Assembly: GCF_050589605.1 (NCBI RefSeq)
Contig: NZ_JBNGOO010000007.1
Strand: one strand, 5' to 3'
DNA from: Granulosicoccus sp947495035
GTDB taxonomy: Bacteria; Pseudomonadota; Gammaproteobacteria; Granulosicoccales; Granulosicoccaceae
DNA: 64,000 bases
Below the pieces are notes generated by a model, which worked only from the letters and a program-made list of their open reading frames with translations, did no database searches and had not been told where the DNA came from. The position numbers and the translations under genes were made by a program. Shown piece by piece: positions 18,791 to 27,785 of the stretch (within the stretch, counting starts at the first letter, position 1; the number at the start of each line of letters is the position of its first letter).

Positions 18791-20457
18791 TGGTGAGAAT
18801 TGCCCGACTGGCGCGTATCGAACACGTGATGGTCAAGTACGCGCTGGAAGAGCTGTTTCTGGAAAATACGGCAGCGCACCCTCTGCGTCATCTGTTTCTG
18901 CTGTCACCCACGCGCTGGATGAACAGCGAGACTCGTGCCCTGCCGCGGGGCCAGCGTATCCGTCTGGCACTGGAAGAGCTGGGTCCGGTATTCGTCAAGC
19001 TGGGTCAGGCCTTGTCGACCCGACGCGACCTGTTGCCGGATGATATCGGTGATGAACTGACATTGTTGCAGGACAACGTCAAACCCTTTGCCAGTGAGCT
19101 GGCTCGTATCGAGATCGAACGGGCACTCAACGAGAAGGTCGAGGTCTTGTTCCAGAGCTTCGAGGATCAGCCGATCGCATCGGCCTCGGTCGCTCAGGTC
19201 CATGGGGCCGTCATGCACGATGGCAGTGAAGTGATCGTCAAGGTTCTGCGCCCGGGTATCAGTGAAACCATACGCCGGGATGTCAGCCTGATGTATCTGC
19301 TGGCCGACATCGCAGCCGCAACCCTGCGTGACGGCAAGCGCTTGCGCCCGCGTGAAGTCGTGGCAGAGTACGACAAGACCATTCACGATGAACTGGATCT
19401 GGTGGCAGAGGCAACCAATGCCGTGGTGCTGCGCAACAACTTCAAGGACTCAGATACGCTGTATATTCCGGAAATCCACTGGGATTACACGCGCAGTTCG
19501 GTCATGGTGCAGGAGCGCATCAGTGGCATCCCCATTCGGGATATCAAGGCCATGGAAGCCATCGGCATGGACATGAAGAAACTGGCCGAGCATGGGGTGG
19601 AAATCTTCTATACCCAGGTGTTCGATCACAACTTCTTTCATGCCGACATGCACCCGGGCAACATCTTCGTGTCGCGGGAGCATCCGGACAATCCGCAATA
19701 CATTGCCGTCGACTTCGGCATCGTCGGTTCGCTGACCGATGAGGATCAACGGTACATGGGCGAGAACCTGCTGGCCTTCTTCCAACGGGATTATCGTCGG
19801 GTGGCACAGTTGCATATCGATTCCGGCTGGGTACCACGGGGGACGCGTGTCAGCGAACTGGAAGCGGGGGTGCGCGCCGTCTGCGAACCGATCTTCGAAA
19901 AGCCCCTGGCCGAAATCTCGCTCGGCGATGTGCTGTTGCAGCTGTTCAATATTGCACGTCGATTCGACATGGAGGTACAGCCGCAGCTGGTCCTGCTGCA
20001 GAAGACCCTGCTGAACATCGAAGGTCTGGGGCGACAGTTGTATCCCGACCTTGACCTCTGGGCCACCGGCAAGCCGTTCCTGAAACGCTGGGTGGTCAAG
20101 CGCAACAACCCGCAGACCATCCTGCGCCGCTTTGTCGACCAGGCGCCGCAGATGCTGAAGGCGATGCCCGAATTGCCCATGATGGTGCATGATCATGTCG
20201 ATCTGCAGAACCAGCTGCTGCGCAGGGAGCTGGCGTCCGGGTCCGTGAAGCGCGCCCCCGGAACCGGCTGGCGCCAGGGGGCTGATACCGCGGACAGAGG
20301 CCTGCGCTACAGCATCACCGGAGCTGCCATTGTGCTGTCAGCGGCGCTGCTGGGCAGTGCAAACGTCATGGCAGGGTCCGACACGGTTCCCTGGTGGGTG
20401 CTGCTCACGGCACTGCTGGGTGCTGCATTTCTCATGGCGGGATTGCGTCGCCGCTGA
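18787..20457 (+). CDS. ubiB: UbiB, ubiquinone biosynthesis ATPase (ABC1/ADCK family)
   Basis: 556 residues (E. coli UbiB 546). Atypical protein-kinase-like ATPase needed for ubiquinone synthesis. The invariant KxGQ is in VFVKLGQALSTRRDLLP, the alanine-rich nucleotide loop in ASVAQVHGA, and catalytic-loop/DFG equivalents in HADMHPGNIF and AVDFGIVGSL. Two C-terminal membrane helices (about 510-527 and 535-552) anchor it, as in the family. Translationally coupled to ubiJ. Confidence 0.96.
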   Translation: MMVRIARLARIEHVMVKYALEELFLENTAAHPLRHLFLLSPTRWMNSETRALPRGQRIRLALEELGPVFVKLGQALSTRRDLLPDDIGDELTLLQDNVKPFASELARIEIERALNEKVEVLFQSFEDQPIASASVAQVHGAVMHDGSEVIVKVLRPGISETIRRDVSLMYLLADIAAATLRDGKRLRPREVVAEYDKTIHDELDLVAEATNAVVLRNNFKDSDTLYIPEIHWDYTRSSVMVQERISGIPIRDIKAMEAIGMDMKKLAEHGVEIFYTQVFDHNFFHADMHPGNIFVSREHPDNPQYIAVDFGIVGSLTDEDQRYMGENLLAFFQRDYRRVAQLHIDSGWVPRGTRVSELEAGVRAVCEPIFEKPLAEISLGDVLLQLFNIARRFDMEVQPQLVLLQKTLLNIEGLGRQLYPDLDLWATGKPFLKRWVVKRNNPQTILRRFVDQAPQMLKAMPELPMMVHDHVDLQNQLLRRELASGSVKRAPGTGWRQGADTADRGLRYSITGAAIVLSAALLGSANVMAGSDTVPWWVLLTALLGAAFLMAGLRRR

Positions 20458-20566
20458 TAATCGCTACCTGTCCACACTTCCGGACACGGGGGCCATTGCC
20501 GGCAGGGTACTGGCAGCATGTTTGCTGCGTCTTCGACACGACCAATTGCCCATCAGTGAAAGACGC

Positions 20567-20878
20567 ATGCAGCAACCTCAGCTTGACCCGTTGTGGGACG
20601 AAGGAATCTCCTCATTTCTCTATGGGGAATACGAGAAACGTCAGCAGGCCCTGACGATCGATGATCTGCAGATGTTCGCCAATGAACACGCCGTTCGTAT
20701 CGGCGATATTCTGGAGACTCTGTTTCTGATGGCGATCTATGGCGAATGGATCTATGCCGACGCCGAGGGCAGGGAGCGGGTGCTGGATGAAGATGCACTC
20801 AACGAACTGTATGCCAAGGGCCGTCTGGGACCAGAGGATCTGAGCGCCTTTGACGGGGTCTGGATACCGATTTCGTGA
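20567..20878 (+). CDS. Small acidic hypothetical protein
   Basis: 103 residues from the ATG at 20567 (MQQPQLDPLWDEG); an upstream frame exists but reads as non-coding. Acidic and probably helical (DDLQMFANEHAVRIGDILETLFLMAIYGEWIYAD). The pattern of one short helical domain after ubiB suggests a small conserved cytosolic protein, but I cannot name the family. It lies 109 bp after ubiB and is convergent with the carbonic anhydrase gene. Confidence 0.65.
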   Translation: MQQPQLDPLWDEGISSFLYGEYEKRQQALTIDDLQMFANEHAVRIGDILETLFLMAIYGEWIYADAEGRERVLDEDALNELYAKGRLGPEDLSAFDGVWIPIS

Positions 20879-20918
20879 CAGTGGCGGAAGGCAGTCAGCC
20901 TGCCTTCCACCGGTAGCA

Positions 20919-21569
20919 TCAGTGTTCGATGACGGGCAACTGATCCGTACCCTCGTCATCGGTAAAGAAATCGACCTTGCCGGTCTGCAACGAGTATTCT
21001 GCACCGACGATTCGCAGGCCATCATTGGCCACCAGATTTTCCAGAATCTGTGAGCCATGTTTGAGGTGTGCCACGGATGCGCGGATGTTGGCACGGGTGG
21101 CCAGCTTGGTCAGGCGCTCATCATCGTGCCCCAGGCCGGCCTCCATCAGCGTCTGCACCGAAGGCTGGATGCGATTGACAATGGATTGCAGGTTGGGTGA
21201 ACGATTGGCCGAGGGCTGCTTGAGCTCACTGATCGTTGCCTGTATGGCGCCGCACAGGGTGTGGCCCAGTACGACAACCAGTCGGGCACGATGTTGAACG
21301 GCCGAGAACTCGACGCTGCCGAGCAGCGAGGGTGCAACGATATTGCCGGCGACGCGAATCACGAACAGGTCACCCAGACCCTGATTGAATATGATTTCGG
21401 CGGGCACGCGAGAATCGGAGCAGCCCAGAATGATGGCGAAAGGTGTCTGGGCCTCGATCAGATTGGCACGACGACTCTGATTGGTCAGGTCCGCCAGATC
21501 GTGTTTGTCGGCGACGAACCGGTCATTACCGGTCTTGAGTCGCTTCAGGGCTTCATCTGCAGATATCAT
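20919..21569 (-). CDS. Beta-class carbonic anhydrase
   Basis: 216 residues. Hydrates CO2 to bicarbonate using zinc bound by two Cys and one His. The zinc/catalytic motif CSDSRVP and the downstream HTLCGAI (His and second Cys) are intact, as is AGNIV. No signal peptide is seen, so it is probably cytoplasmic. It is transcribed as a single gene, convergent with the small acidic gene (40 bp gap). Confidence 0.94.
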   Translation of the reverse strand: MISADEALKRLKTGNDRFVADKHDLADLTNQSRRANLIEAQTPFAIILGCSDSRVPAEIIFNQGLGDLFVIRVAGNIVAPSLLGSVEFSAVQHRARLVVVLGHTLCGAIQATISELKQPSANRSPNLQSIVNRIQPSVQTLMEAGLGHDDERLTKLATRANIRASVAHLKHGSQILENLVANDGLRIVGAEYSLQTGKVDFFTDDEGTDQLPVIEH

Positions 21570-21772
21570 GTCGATTATCGTATCGGTATGGACGGGTCTG
21601 TTGAACCAGGCAGGCCAACTCCGATCGCATGGGCGAACCCGGTGATGGGAGCGTGCTGCCGTTCTACGGGCTATTCTGACTGTTTTTCGCTGTCCGTGGT
21701 TCGACTAGCTGTGTTTCCGGTAAAACTGCATCATGCAGATGGGTCGGAGAAACGAGAGCTTGCAGGAATGAA

Positions 21773-22612
21773 ATGACCTACGCCGTTCTACAGAACCTGT
21801 TGGCTCATCGCGTGACGCTGACCATTGTCATCATCCTGGGCGCCTTGCTGTTGCGCGGTCTGGTCATTCGCCGGATTCGCCGCACCCGCACTATCCTGAC
21901 GGTGTCGGAACACCGTGCCATGTCGACCGTGCATGTCACGACCGTGATGGTGATCCTGCTGACCGTACTTGTGTTATGGCTGCCTCAGATCCAGGAATTC
22001 ATCCTGTCCATCACGGCCATCGCCGTGGCAATCGTGATTGCAACCAAGGAGCTGTCTCTGTGCCTGCTGGGAGCATTCGTGATCCGTACCAGCCGGGCAT
22101 TTGCCATCGGCGACTGGATATCTCTGGGGCCGCATTTCGGCGAGGTCATCGAGCGCAATTTCATGACCACCACGATCCAGGAAATAGAGCGCCGCGGTTA
22201 TACCTATACCGGCCGAACGGCGGTGTTGCCGAACAGTCTGTTTCTGACCAGTACCGTCACCAACCAGAACTTCCTGCGGCGCTACCAGTTTCACAGCTTC
22301 GATATCACCATCGAACCTGATGCGTTTCCGATCGATGCCGAGGACAAGCTGCAGGCCAGGATCGAGGCCATCACCGGGCATTTCATCGAAACAGCCCAGC
22401 GTTACAACAAGATGCTGGAGCAGCGAACCGGCATCGACATACCCGATGCACAGCCAACCGTGGAATTCTCCACCAATGAGGCGGCCAAACTGGTGACGAC
22501 CCTGTCGGTATTCTGTCCGACGGATCAGATCATGACCCTGGAAAAGGCAATGATGAAGGAATTCTTCGAGTGGTATCGCGCGAACCGGGAATCGCGTGCC
22601 TGCAATGGTTGA
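21773..22612 (+). CDS. MscS-family mechanosensitive channel-like protein
   Basis: 279 residues. Two N-terminal membrane helices (about 15-32 and 52-70) and a pore-like helix (about 75-105), then the MscS beta-domain signature FAIGDWISLGPHFGEVIERNFMTT and VLPNSLFLTSTVTN. The order matches small MscS family members. The pore helix is less Gly/Ala-rich than E. coli MscS, so gating behaviour cannot be predicted. Its stop overlaps the start of the zntB-like gene by 8 bp. Confidence 0.87.
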   Translation: MTYAVLQNLLAHRVTLTIVIILGALLLRGLVIRRIRRTRTILTVSEHRAMSTVHVTTVMVILLTVLVLWLPQIQEFILSITAIAVAIVIATKELSLCLLGAFVIRTSRAFAIGDWISLGPHFGEVIERNFMTTTIQEIERRGYTYTGRTAVLPNSLFLTSTVTNQNFLRRYQFHSFDITIEPDAFPIDAEDKLQARIEAITGHFIETAQRYNKMLEQRTGIDIPDAQPTVEFSTNEAAKLVTTLSVFCPTDQIMTLEKAMMKEFFEWYRANRESRACNG

Positions 22613-23600
22613 TCCGATGACGACTCAGGTCGATGCGCTGATTCACGGCTTTCGCGTGGATGCACATGGGCGGGTCATCGAGCTGGACTGGGAAGCCATG
22701 CAGCATCTGCAGATCGACAAGCCGGGGCAATGGTGCTGGGTGCATCTGAATCGTCGCTCGGCGGATGCCGAACACTGGTTGCGAACGGTGGCCGAGGTCG
22801 ACAGCCAGGTGCTGGCCGCCTTGCTGCAGGATGATACACGGCCGCGGATCGTGCGCCATGAACACGGTTACCTGCTGAACCTGCGCGGTGTGAACCTCAA
22901 CCCCGGGGCTGATCCGGAGGACATGATATCCCTGCGTCTGTGGGCAACCGGGCGGTTTGTCATCAGCACTCGTGCCACCCGGATTCTGGCGGCTGAAGAC
23001 GTCCGCGACATGCTGCGCGGTGGCACCGCGGTGCATTCCAGTGGCGCACTGATTGCGGCGATCAGTCGACAGCTGGTAACCCGCATGAGTTCGGTGATTG
23101 CCGAGCTGGACGACAGGGTGGATGAACTCGAAGAGCAACTGTTGCAGACTTCCTCTGCCTCGTCGCGCAGCAGCATCAGCAGCTTCCGTCGCATGGTGCT
23201 GACACTGCGACGTTACATGGCGCCTCAGCGCGAAGCGCTCGCCGGTTTCCTGCGCGAAAGTGAAGACTTTCTCGTGGGCGATGACCGGCATTCGCTGCGG
23301 GATACCCAGGATGCCCTGGTACGCTTGCTGGAAGATCTGGACATGATCCGCGAGCGTGCCCTGCTGCTGCAGGAGCAACTGGTGGAGGATCGTGCCGAGG
23401 CCATGAACGATCGGCTCTTCGTGTTATCGGTGATCTCGGCGGTGTTCCTGCCTCTGGGGTTCTTCACCGGCCTGTTCGGGGTCAATGTCGGCGGCATGCC
23501 GGGCATCAACAGCCCCTTTGCCTTCACGCTGCTGTGCCTTGGCATGCTTGGCTTCGCGGTACTGGTCATCTGGCTGTTCCGACGGCTGAAGTGGATCTAG
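22605..23600 (+). CDS. zntB: ZntB-like CorA-superfamily cation transporter
   Basis: 331 residues from the ATG at 22605 (MVDPMTTQV); GTG 22596 and ATG 22617 are alternatives. Large cytoplasmic N-terminal domain with long helices, then two C-terminal membrane helices (about 270-290 and 300-322). The pore motif reads GVNVGGMPG, the ZntB-like variant of the CorA GMN signature, which points to zinc rather than magnesium. Direction of transport is not deducible here. Probably co-transcribed with the MscS gene. Confidence 0.87.
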   Translation: MVDPMTTQVDALIHGFRVDAHGRVIELDWEAMQHLQIDKPGQWCWVHLNRRSADAEHWLRTVAEVDSQVLAALLQDDTRPRIVRHEHGYLLNLRGVNLNPGADPEDMISLRLWATGRFVISTRATRILAAEDVRDMLRGGTAVHSSGALIAAISRQLVTRMSSVIAELDDRVDELEEQLLQTSSASSRSSISSFRRMVLTLRRYMAPQREALAGFLRESEDFLVGDDRHSLRDTQDALVRLLEDLDMIRERALLLQEQLVEDRAEAMNDRLFVLSVISAVFLPLGFFTGLFGVNVGGMPGINSPFAFTLLCLGMLGFAVLVIWLFRRLKWI

Positions 23601-23951
23601 CCTCAGTGAGACATAAGTCCACGACCAGAAACCGCCTATGGCTCGCGCTATACCGGCGTCTACAGCCGCGTACTCGTTTTTTCGGGGCGGCCCTCCGCAA
23701 AGCTCACTTGGAGTAACCAAGCCACGGTTCGGAAAACACTCCGTGCGCGACTGTATTCACCGGTCTGACACATTTCCGAGTCGCGTCTGCATGTCTTCAT
23801 CGAGGCTGACACGCCGAGTCTGCCAGGGGGCTCGTTCAATGGCTGGGCGGTCTGTCGCCGGTTCGCTGGCAGTAATCATCCTGATCCGGTTAACTGGATA
23901 AATACTCAGCGGATGGGTGCGTTCCGGGCTGTGCATTGCTACCATGCGATG
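23601..23951 (+). other. 351-bp intergenic region before uvrD
   Basis: No convincing gene. Short frames on both strands (for example 23638-23901 +) have Ser/Arg-rich, non-protein-like translations. The region holds a GC-rich segment after a T run (about 23678-23700) and, near its end, the LexA-type box listed separately. A phrase near 23788-23805 (catgtcttcatcgaggctg) recurs with one base fewer near 26169-26186, downstream of uvrD, so the gene is bracketed by a short near-repeat. Confidence 0.5.
23894..23909 (+). promoter_or_regulatory. LexA/SOS-type box upstream of uvrD
   Basis: The sequence CTGGATAAATACTCAG fits the gammaproteobacterial LexA rule CTG-N10-CAG with an AT-rich centre. It lies 43 bp before the uvrD ATG. 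E. coli uvrD is SOS-regulated through a box in its promoter, so position and target agree. Confidence 0.75.
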
Positions 23952-26123
23952 ATGGACGTATCAGACCTCATCGATTCACTGAACGACGCACAGCGTCAGG
24001 CCGTCACGGCACCTCCCGGGCACCTGCTGGTGCAGGCCGGCGCCGGTAGTGGCAAGACCCGTGTACTGGTGCACCGCATCGCCTGGCTGAACCGGGTGGA
24101 AGGCGTGTCTCCCTTCAGCATCATGGCCGTGACCTTTACCAACAAGGCAGCCCGCGAGATGCGTCTCAGGGTGGAGCAGCTGCTGGGTCAGACGGTCGGG
24201 CCCATGTGGATCGGCACCTTTCATGGCATCGCGCACCGTTTTCTGCGTACCCACTGGAAAGAGGCTGATCTGCCTCAGGCCTTTCAGATTCTGGATTCCG
24301 ACGATCAGCTGCGTCTGGTCAAGCGAGTCGTTCGCACCCTGGAGCTGGATGAAACCCATTTTCCACCTCGCCAGGTGCAGTGGTTCATCAATGGTCACAA
24401 GGATGAGGGGCGTCGGCCAGAACACATCGACGACGAGAACGACCCGATCACGGCACAGTACATCCGGGTCTATACAGCTTACGAGGCGGCCTGCAAGCGT
24501 GCTGGCGCCGTGGATTTTGCCGAACTGCTGCTGCGCTCGCTGGAAACCCTGCGGGATACGCCTGCCCTGCTGGCGCACTACCGCAAACGCCTGCAGCATC
24601 TGTTGATCGATGAGTTCCAGGATACCAATGCCATCCAGTACGCCTGGATCCGCTTGCTGGCCGGTGAGACCGGACATGTGTTTGCGGTGGGTGATGATGA
24701 CCAGTCCATCTATGCCTGGCGCGGCGCGAGAGTCGAGAACATTCTCAATTTCGACAAGGATTTTGCTGGTGCCGATCTGGTCAGACTGGAACAGAACTAC
24801 CGTTCCACCAGCACGATTCTGAATGCGGCGAATGCGCTGATCGACAAGAATCAGGGACGGCTGGGCAAGAACCTGTGGACGTCAGGGGCAGAGGGTGCCC
24901 CGATTACCCTGTACAACGCCTACAACGAAACCGATGAAGCCCGATTCATTGTCGAGACCATTGTCGATCACGTCGCTGACGGTGGACAACGGCGCGACTG
25001 TGCGGTGTTGTACCGCTCCAATGCACAGTCACGCGTGGTCGAGGAATACCTGGTGGCGGCAGGCGTTTCCTATCGCGTCTATGGTGGCCTGCGATTCTTC
25101 GAACGGGCCGAAATCAAGGATACGCTGGCCTATCTGCGGCTGGCCACCCACAGCTATGACGATGTGTCGCTGGAACGCATCATCAACCAGCCCGCGCGAG
25201 GCATCGGCGACAAGACCGTCGGTGACATTCGCGCCGAAGCCCGCGCACGCAGCATCCCGTTGTGGCAGGCGGCAAGCGATCTGGTGCGGGAAAAGAGACT
25301 CAGCGGACGGGCCAATACCGCTGTCGGCAAGTTCCTGTCCCTGATCGAATCGATACGCGAGGCCATCGACGAGCAGGCCTTGCCCCAGCAGGTACAGACC
25401 GTGACCGAGCTCAGCGGTCTGCTGGAGCACTTTCAGAAGGACAGCAGCGATCGTGGCCAGAGCCGGGTGGAGAATGTCGAGGAACTGGCCAATGCAGCAC
25501 GCACCTTCGTGCATCAGCAGGATGAAGACCCCGACATGAGTGCCGTCGATGAATTCCTGGCACACGCCGCGCTGGAGGCCGGGGAAGGTCAGGCGGAAGC
25601 GGACGACAATGCCGTGCAATTGATGACCCTGCATTCGGCCAAGGGACTGGAATTTCCGATCGTGTTCATGGCGGGCATGGAGCAGGGGCTGTTTCCCCAC
25701 CAGCGGTCGGCGGAAGACCCGCTGCGCATGGAAGAGGAGCGGCGTCTGTGTTATGTCGGTATCACCCGGGCCGAGCGCAAGCTGTACATGACCATGGCAG
25801 AGCAGCGCCGTTTGCACGGTCGCGACCAGTACAATCCCCCGTCGAAGTTCGTGACCGAACTGCCCAACCACCTGGTGGAGGAAATCCGGCCACGCATGCA
25901 GGTCAGCATGCCGGTCTATCGCCCCCAGCAATCCACCCGGTTTGTCGAAGAGGCCAGCGATACCGGCCTGAGCATCGGACAGAGTGTGCGCCATGGCAAG
26001 TTCGGCATGGGGGTGGTGCTGGATCAGGAAGGGCGTGGCAAGCAGGCTCGCGTACAGGTCAATTTCGAGGACGTTGGCAGCAAATGGCTGGTGCTGGCCT
26101 ATGCCAAGCTGGAGCCGGCCTAG
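23952..26123 (+). CDS. uvrD: DNA helicase II (UvrD)
   Basis: 723 residues from the ATG at 23952 (MDVSDLIDSLNDAQRQAV), matching the E. coli start MDVSYLLDSLNDKQREAV; the open frame begins earlier at 23913. SF1A 3'-5' helicase of nucleotide excision and mismatch repair. Motifs: Walker A GAGSGKT, Ia TFTNKAAREM, II DEFQDTN, III VGDDDQSIYAWRGA, IV EQNYRST, V TLHSAKGLEFPIVFMAG, VI VGITRAERKLY. The C-terminus (GQSVRHGKFGMGVVLDQEG) is the Tudor-like RNA polymerase-binding domain. SOS control is likely from the box upstream. Confidence 0.97.
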   Translation: MDVSDLIDSLNDAQRQAVTAPPGHLLVQAGAGSGKTRVLVHRIAWLNRVEGVSPFSIMAVTFTNKAAREMRLRVEQLLGQTVGPMWIGTFHGIAHRFLRTHWKEADLPQAFQILDSDDQLRLVKRVVRTLELDETHFPPRQVQWFINGHKDEGRRPEHIDDENDPITAQYIRVYTAYEAACKRAGAVDFAELLLRSLETLRDTPALLAHYRKRLQHLLIDEFQDTNAIQYAWIRLLAGETGHVFAVGDDDQSIYAWRGARVENILNFDKDFAGADLVRLEQNYRSTSTILNAANALIDKNQGRLGKNLWTSGAEGAPITLYNAYNETDEARFIVETIVDHVADGGQRRDCAVLYRSNAQSRVVEEYLVAAGVSYRVYGGLRFFERAEIKDTLAYLRLATHSYDDVSLERIINQPARGIGDKTVGDIRAEARARSIPLWQAASDLVREKRLSGRANTAVGKFLSLIESIREAIDEQALPQQVQTVTELSGLLEHFQKDSSDRGQSRVENVEELANAARTFVHQQDEDPDMSAVDEFLAHAALEAGEGQAEADDNAVQLMTLHSAKGLEFPIVFMAGMEQGLFPHQRSAEDPLRMEEERRLCYVGITRAERKLYMTMAEQRRLHGRDQYNPPSKFVTELPNHLVEEIRPRMQVSMPVYRPQQSTRFVEEASDTGLSIGQSVRHGKFGMGVVLDQEGRGKQARVQVNFEDVGSKWLVLAYAKLEPA

Positions 26124-26242
26124 CGCGAGCGGAGCGCCATCGGCCGAAGGCGGTTTCCGGTCATGGACTCATGTCTCATCGAGGCTGACCCGGGTTCGAA
26201 CAGATACGCGTCGTTCCGGCGGATGGGTCTGGCAATCGGGTC

Positions 26243-26713
26243 TCAAATGATGCCGGCCTCAAGGCTGGCAGCCATGCTCATGCCCAGCTCCTCGCACTGC
26301 GTCACGAAGGTGTCACTGAACTCGCCGCGGCAGATCAATGGCTCTTGCACCAATCGCCAGCGCAAGCCGGTGCTGATGCTCTCGATGGCACGTCGTGTAC
26401 CGGTACCATCATGGCCTGCGCGAACATAGAAGGTGAACGGCAGGCCCTGAGTGCGTTCCAGACAAGGGTAGTAGCAGCGGTCGAAGACGTCCTTGATCAA
26501 GCCTGCCATGTAACCCAGATTCTCGGTCGTGCCGATGACGAGCGCCTGAGCTGACTGGATATCTTCCGGGTGTGTTTCCAGCGGGGCGCGGCAGCTGATC
26601 TCGACCTTGTCGATATCGGGATGCCTTGCGCCGCGGATGACAGCGTCGAGCAGCAGTTGCGTGTTCTCGGAAGGGGCGTGAGACACGACAAGCAGTTTCT
26701 TTCTCGCGGTCAT
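26243..26713 (-). CDS. Flavodoxin-like FMN-binding protein
   Basis: 156 residues. N-terminal LLVVSHAPSENTQLLLDAVIRGA is the phosphate-loop region of flavodoxin/NADPH-dependent FMN reductase folds, followed by ALVIGTTENLGYMAGLIKDVFDRCYYP, the usual second FMN loop, and a third at YVRAGHDGTGT. Probably a small cytosolic flavoprotein reductase or quinone-type oxidoreductase; the partner is unknown. It is convergent with uvrD and 21 bp downstream of the lipoprotein gene on the same strand. Confidence 0.8.
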   Translation of the reverse strand: MTARKKLLVVSHAPSENTQLLLDAVIRGARHPDIDKVEISCRAPLETHPEDIQSAQALVIGTTENLGYMAGLIKDVFDRCYYPCLERTQGLPFTFYVRAGHDGTGTRRAIESISTGLRWRLVQEPLICRGEFSDTFVTQCEELGMSMAASLEAGII

Positions 26714-26734
26714 GGGATCGAGACTCCTGGGAAA

Positions 26735-27784
26735 CTATCGGGGATCACCCGATTCACTGTCCTGCACGATCATGATCACGTCATCGCTGCCGTCTAGTAT
26801 CAGAGTATAGGACTGACTTGCTGCCAGCGTTACTGGTACAGGGGAGAAGCGTTGCAGGGAATCCTGCACTGCATAGCTGCCAGCAGTCACTTCGCGATAA
26901 TCGGGTATCTGCTGGAAGTCTGCCGGCGACACGGACCCCAGGGAAACCTCGCTGCCGCCGGGATCGTCGCCCGCGGGCAGCAACAGCATCTGCGCCGATC
27001 GCGTATCTCCGGCAATGGCATAGGCTTGCAGTATGCGCACGCGTGCCAGTGCATCGCTGCCGGGCGATAGCCGAGAGGGCAGGGCCAGTATCTCCACCAG
27101 CGGGGCAGGCGAGTCGGGCTCAGCGCCACTGGTATCCGAATCGGTATCGGTTTCGTCGAATCGATCCCTGACGATGAGAGTGCTGACCGATGACACGCCA
27201 AGATTCAGTGGGGAGAGCAGCAACTGCGGACGTCCCTCGTCCGCCTCGATGAGGCTCAGGGACTGACTGTTCAAGGGCACGGCGACCAGCGACGACACGT
27301 CACCGGGCTGGATGGCCGGGGTGAACAGGGCTGTGGTATCGGCATCGGCGAAGGCAGTGATGGGGGACTGACTGAGGTTGATCAGGGACAACAGCGGGGT
27401 CTCACGATCACTGCCTGCCAGCAGGTTTTCGAAGCCACGTGCCTGCGGTGCGGTCTCGCTACCGCCGGCAGTGCCTCCGTTGTCGGCATCATCCGGCCCG
27501 GGCGTGTCGCCCGCATCGGTCTGGCCGTCGCCATCACCGGCACCATCTGTCGGATCGGAACCCTCGACATTATCCGGATTGATGATATCGCCACCATCGC
27601 CGGTACCGAAGATTCCGCCGTCGCAGGCGCCGAGAAATGGCAGCAACCACAACAGCAAGAGCAGCGTGCCGAGGGTTCTGCCAGGGGACTTGCGTTGGGT
27701 CCTGCCCCCGGTTGCGGGTACTGTTTGGATTCTCAGCAGGCCCACGCTTGTGGCAGAGCGACATTCAGACCGGGTGTTGTACAT
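26735..27784 (-). CDS. Putative lipoprotein with acidic linker
   Basis: 349 residues from the ATG at 27784 (MYNTRSECRS), which has AAGAAGG about 10 bp upstream; ATG 27793 is the alternative. A long basic N-region leads to a hydrophobic stretch and the lipobox LGAC (Cys near residue 54). Then comes a Gly/Asp-rich linker (about 60-110) and beta-rich repeats resembling DUF4397-type domains (LLSLINLSQSPITAFADAD; YALILDGSDD-like end). I do not recognise a function. It follows the DUF6502 gene with a 1-bp gap, so the two form a transcriptional pair. Confidence 0.68.
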   Translation of the reverse strand: MYNTRSECRSATSVGLLRIQTVPATGGRTQRKSPGRTLGTLLLLLWLLPFLGACDGGIFGTGDGGDIINPDNVEGSDPTDGAGDGDGQTDAGDTPGPDDADNGGTAGGSETAPQARGFENLLAGSDRETPLLSLINLSQSPITAFADADTTALFTPAIQPGDVSSLVAVPLNSQSLSLIEADEGRPQLLLSPLNLGVSSVSTLIVRDRFDETDTDSDTSGAEPDSPAPLVEILALPSRLSPGSDALARVRILQAYAIAGDTRSAQMLLLPAGDDPGGSEVSLGSVSPADFQQIPDYREVTAGSYAVQDSLQRFSPVPVTLAASQSYTLILDGSDDVIMIVQDSESGDPR

Positions 27785-27785
27785 G

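Noticed and set aside
23638..23901. 87-codon frame before uvrD
   Set aside because: Ser/Arg-rich translation, no ribosome binding site, lies in the promoter region.
26185..26205. T-loop-like GGTTCGAAC after uvrD
   Set aside because: No stem of the right length flanks it and no other tRNA arms exist upstream.
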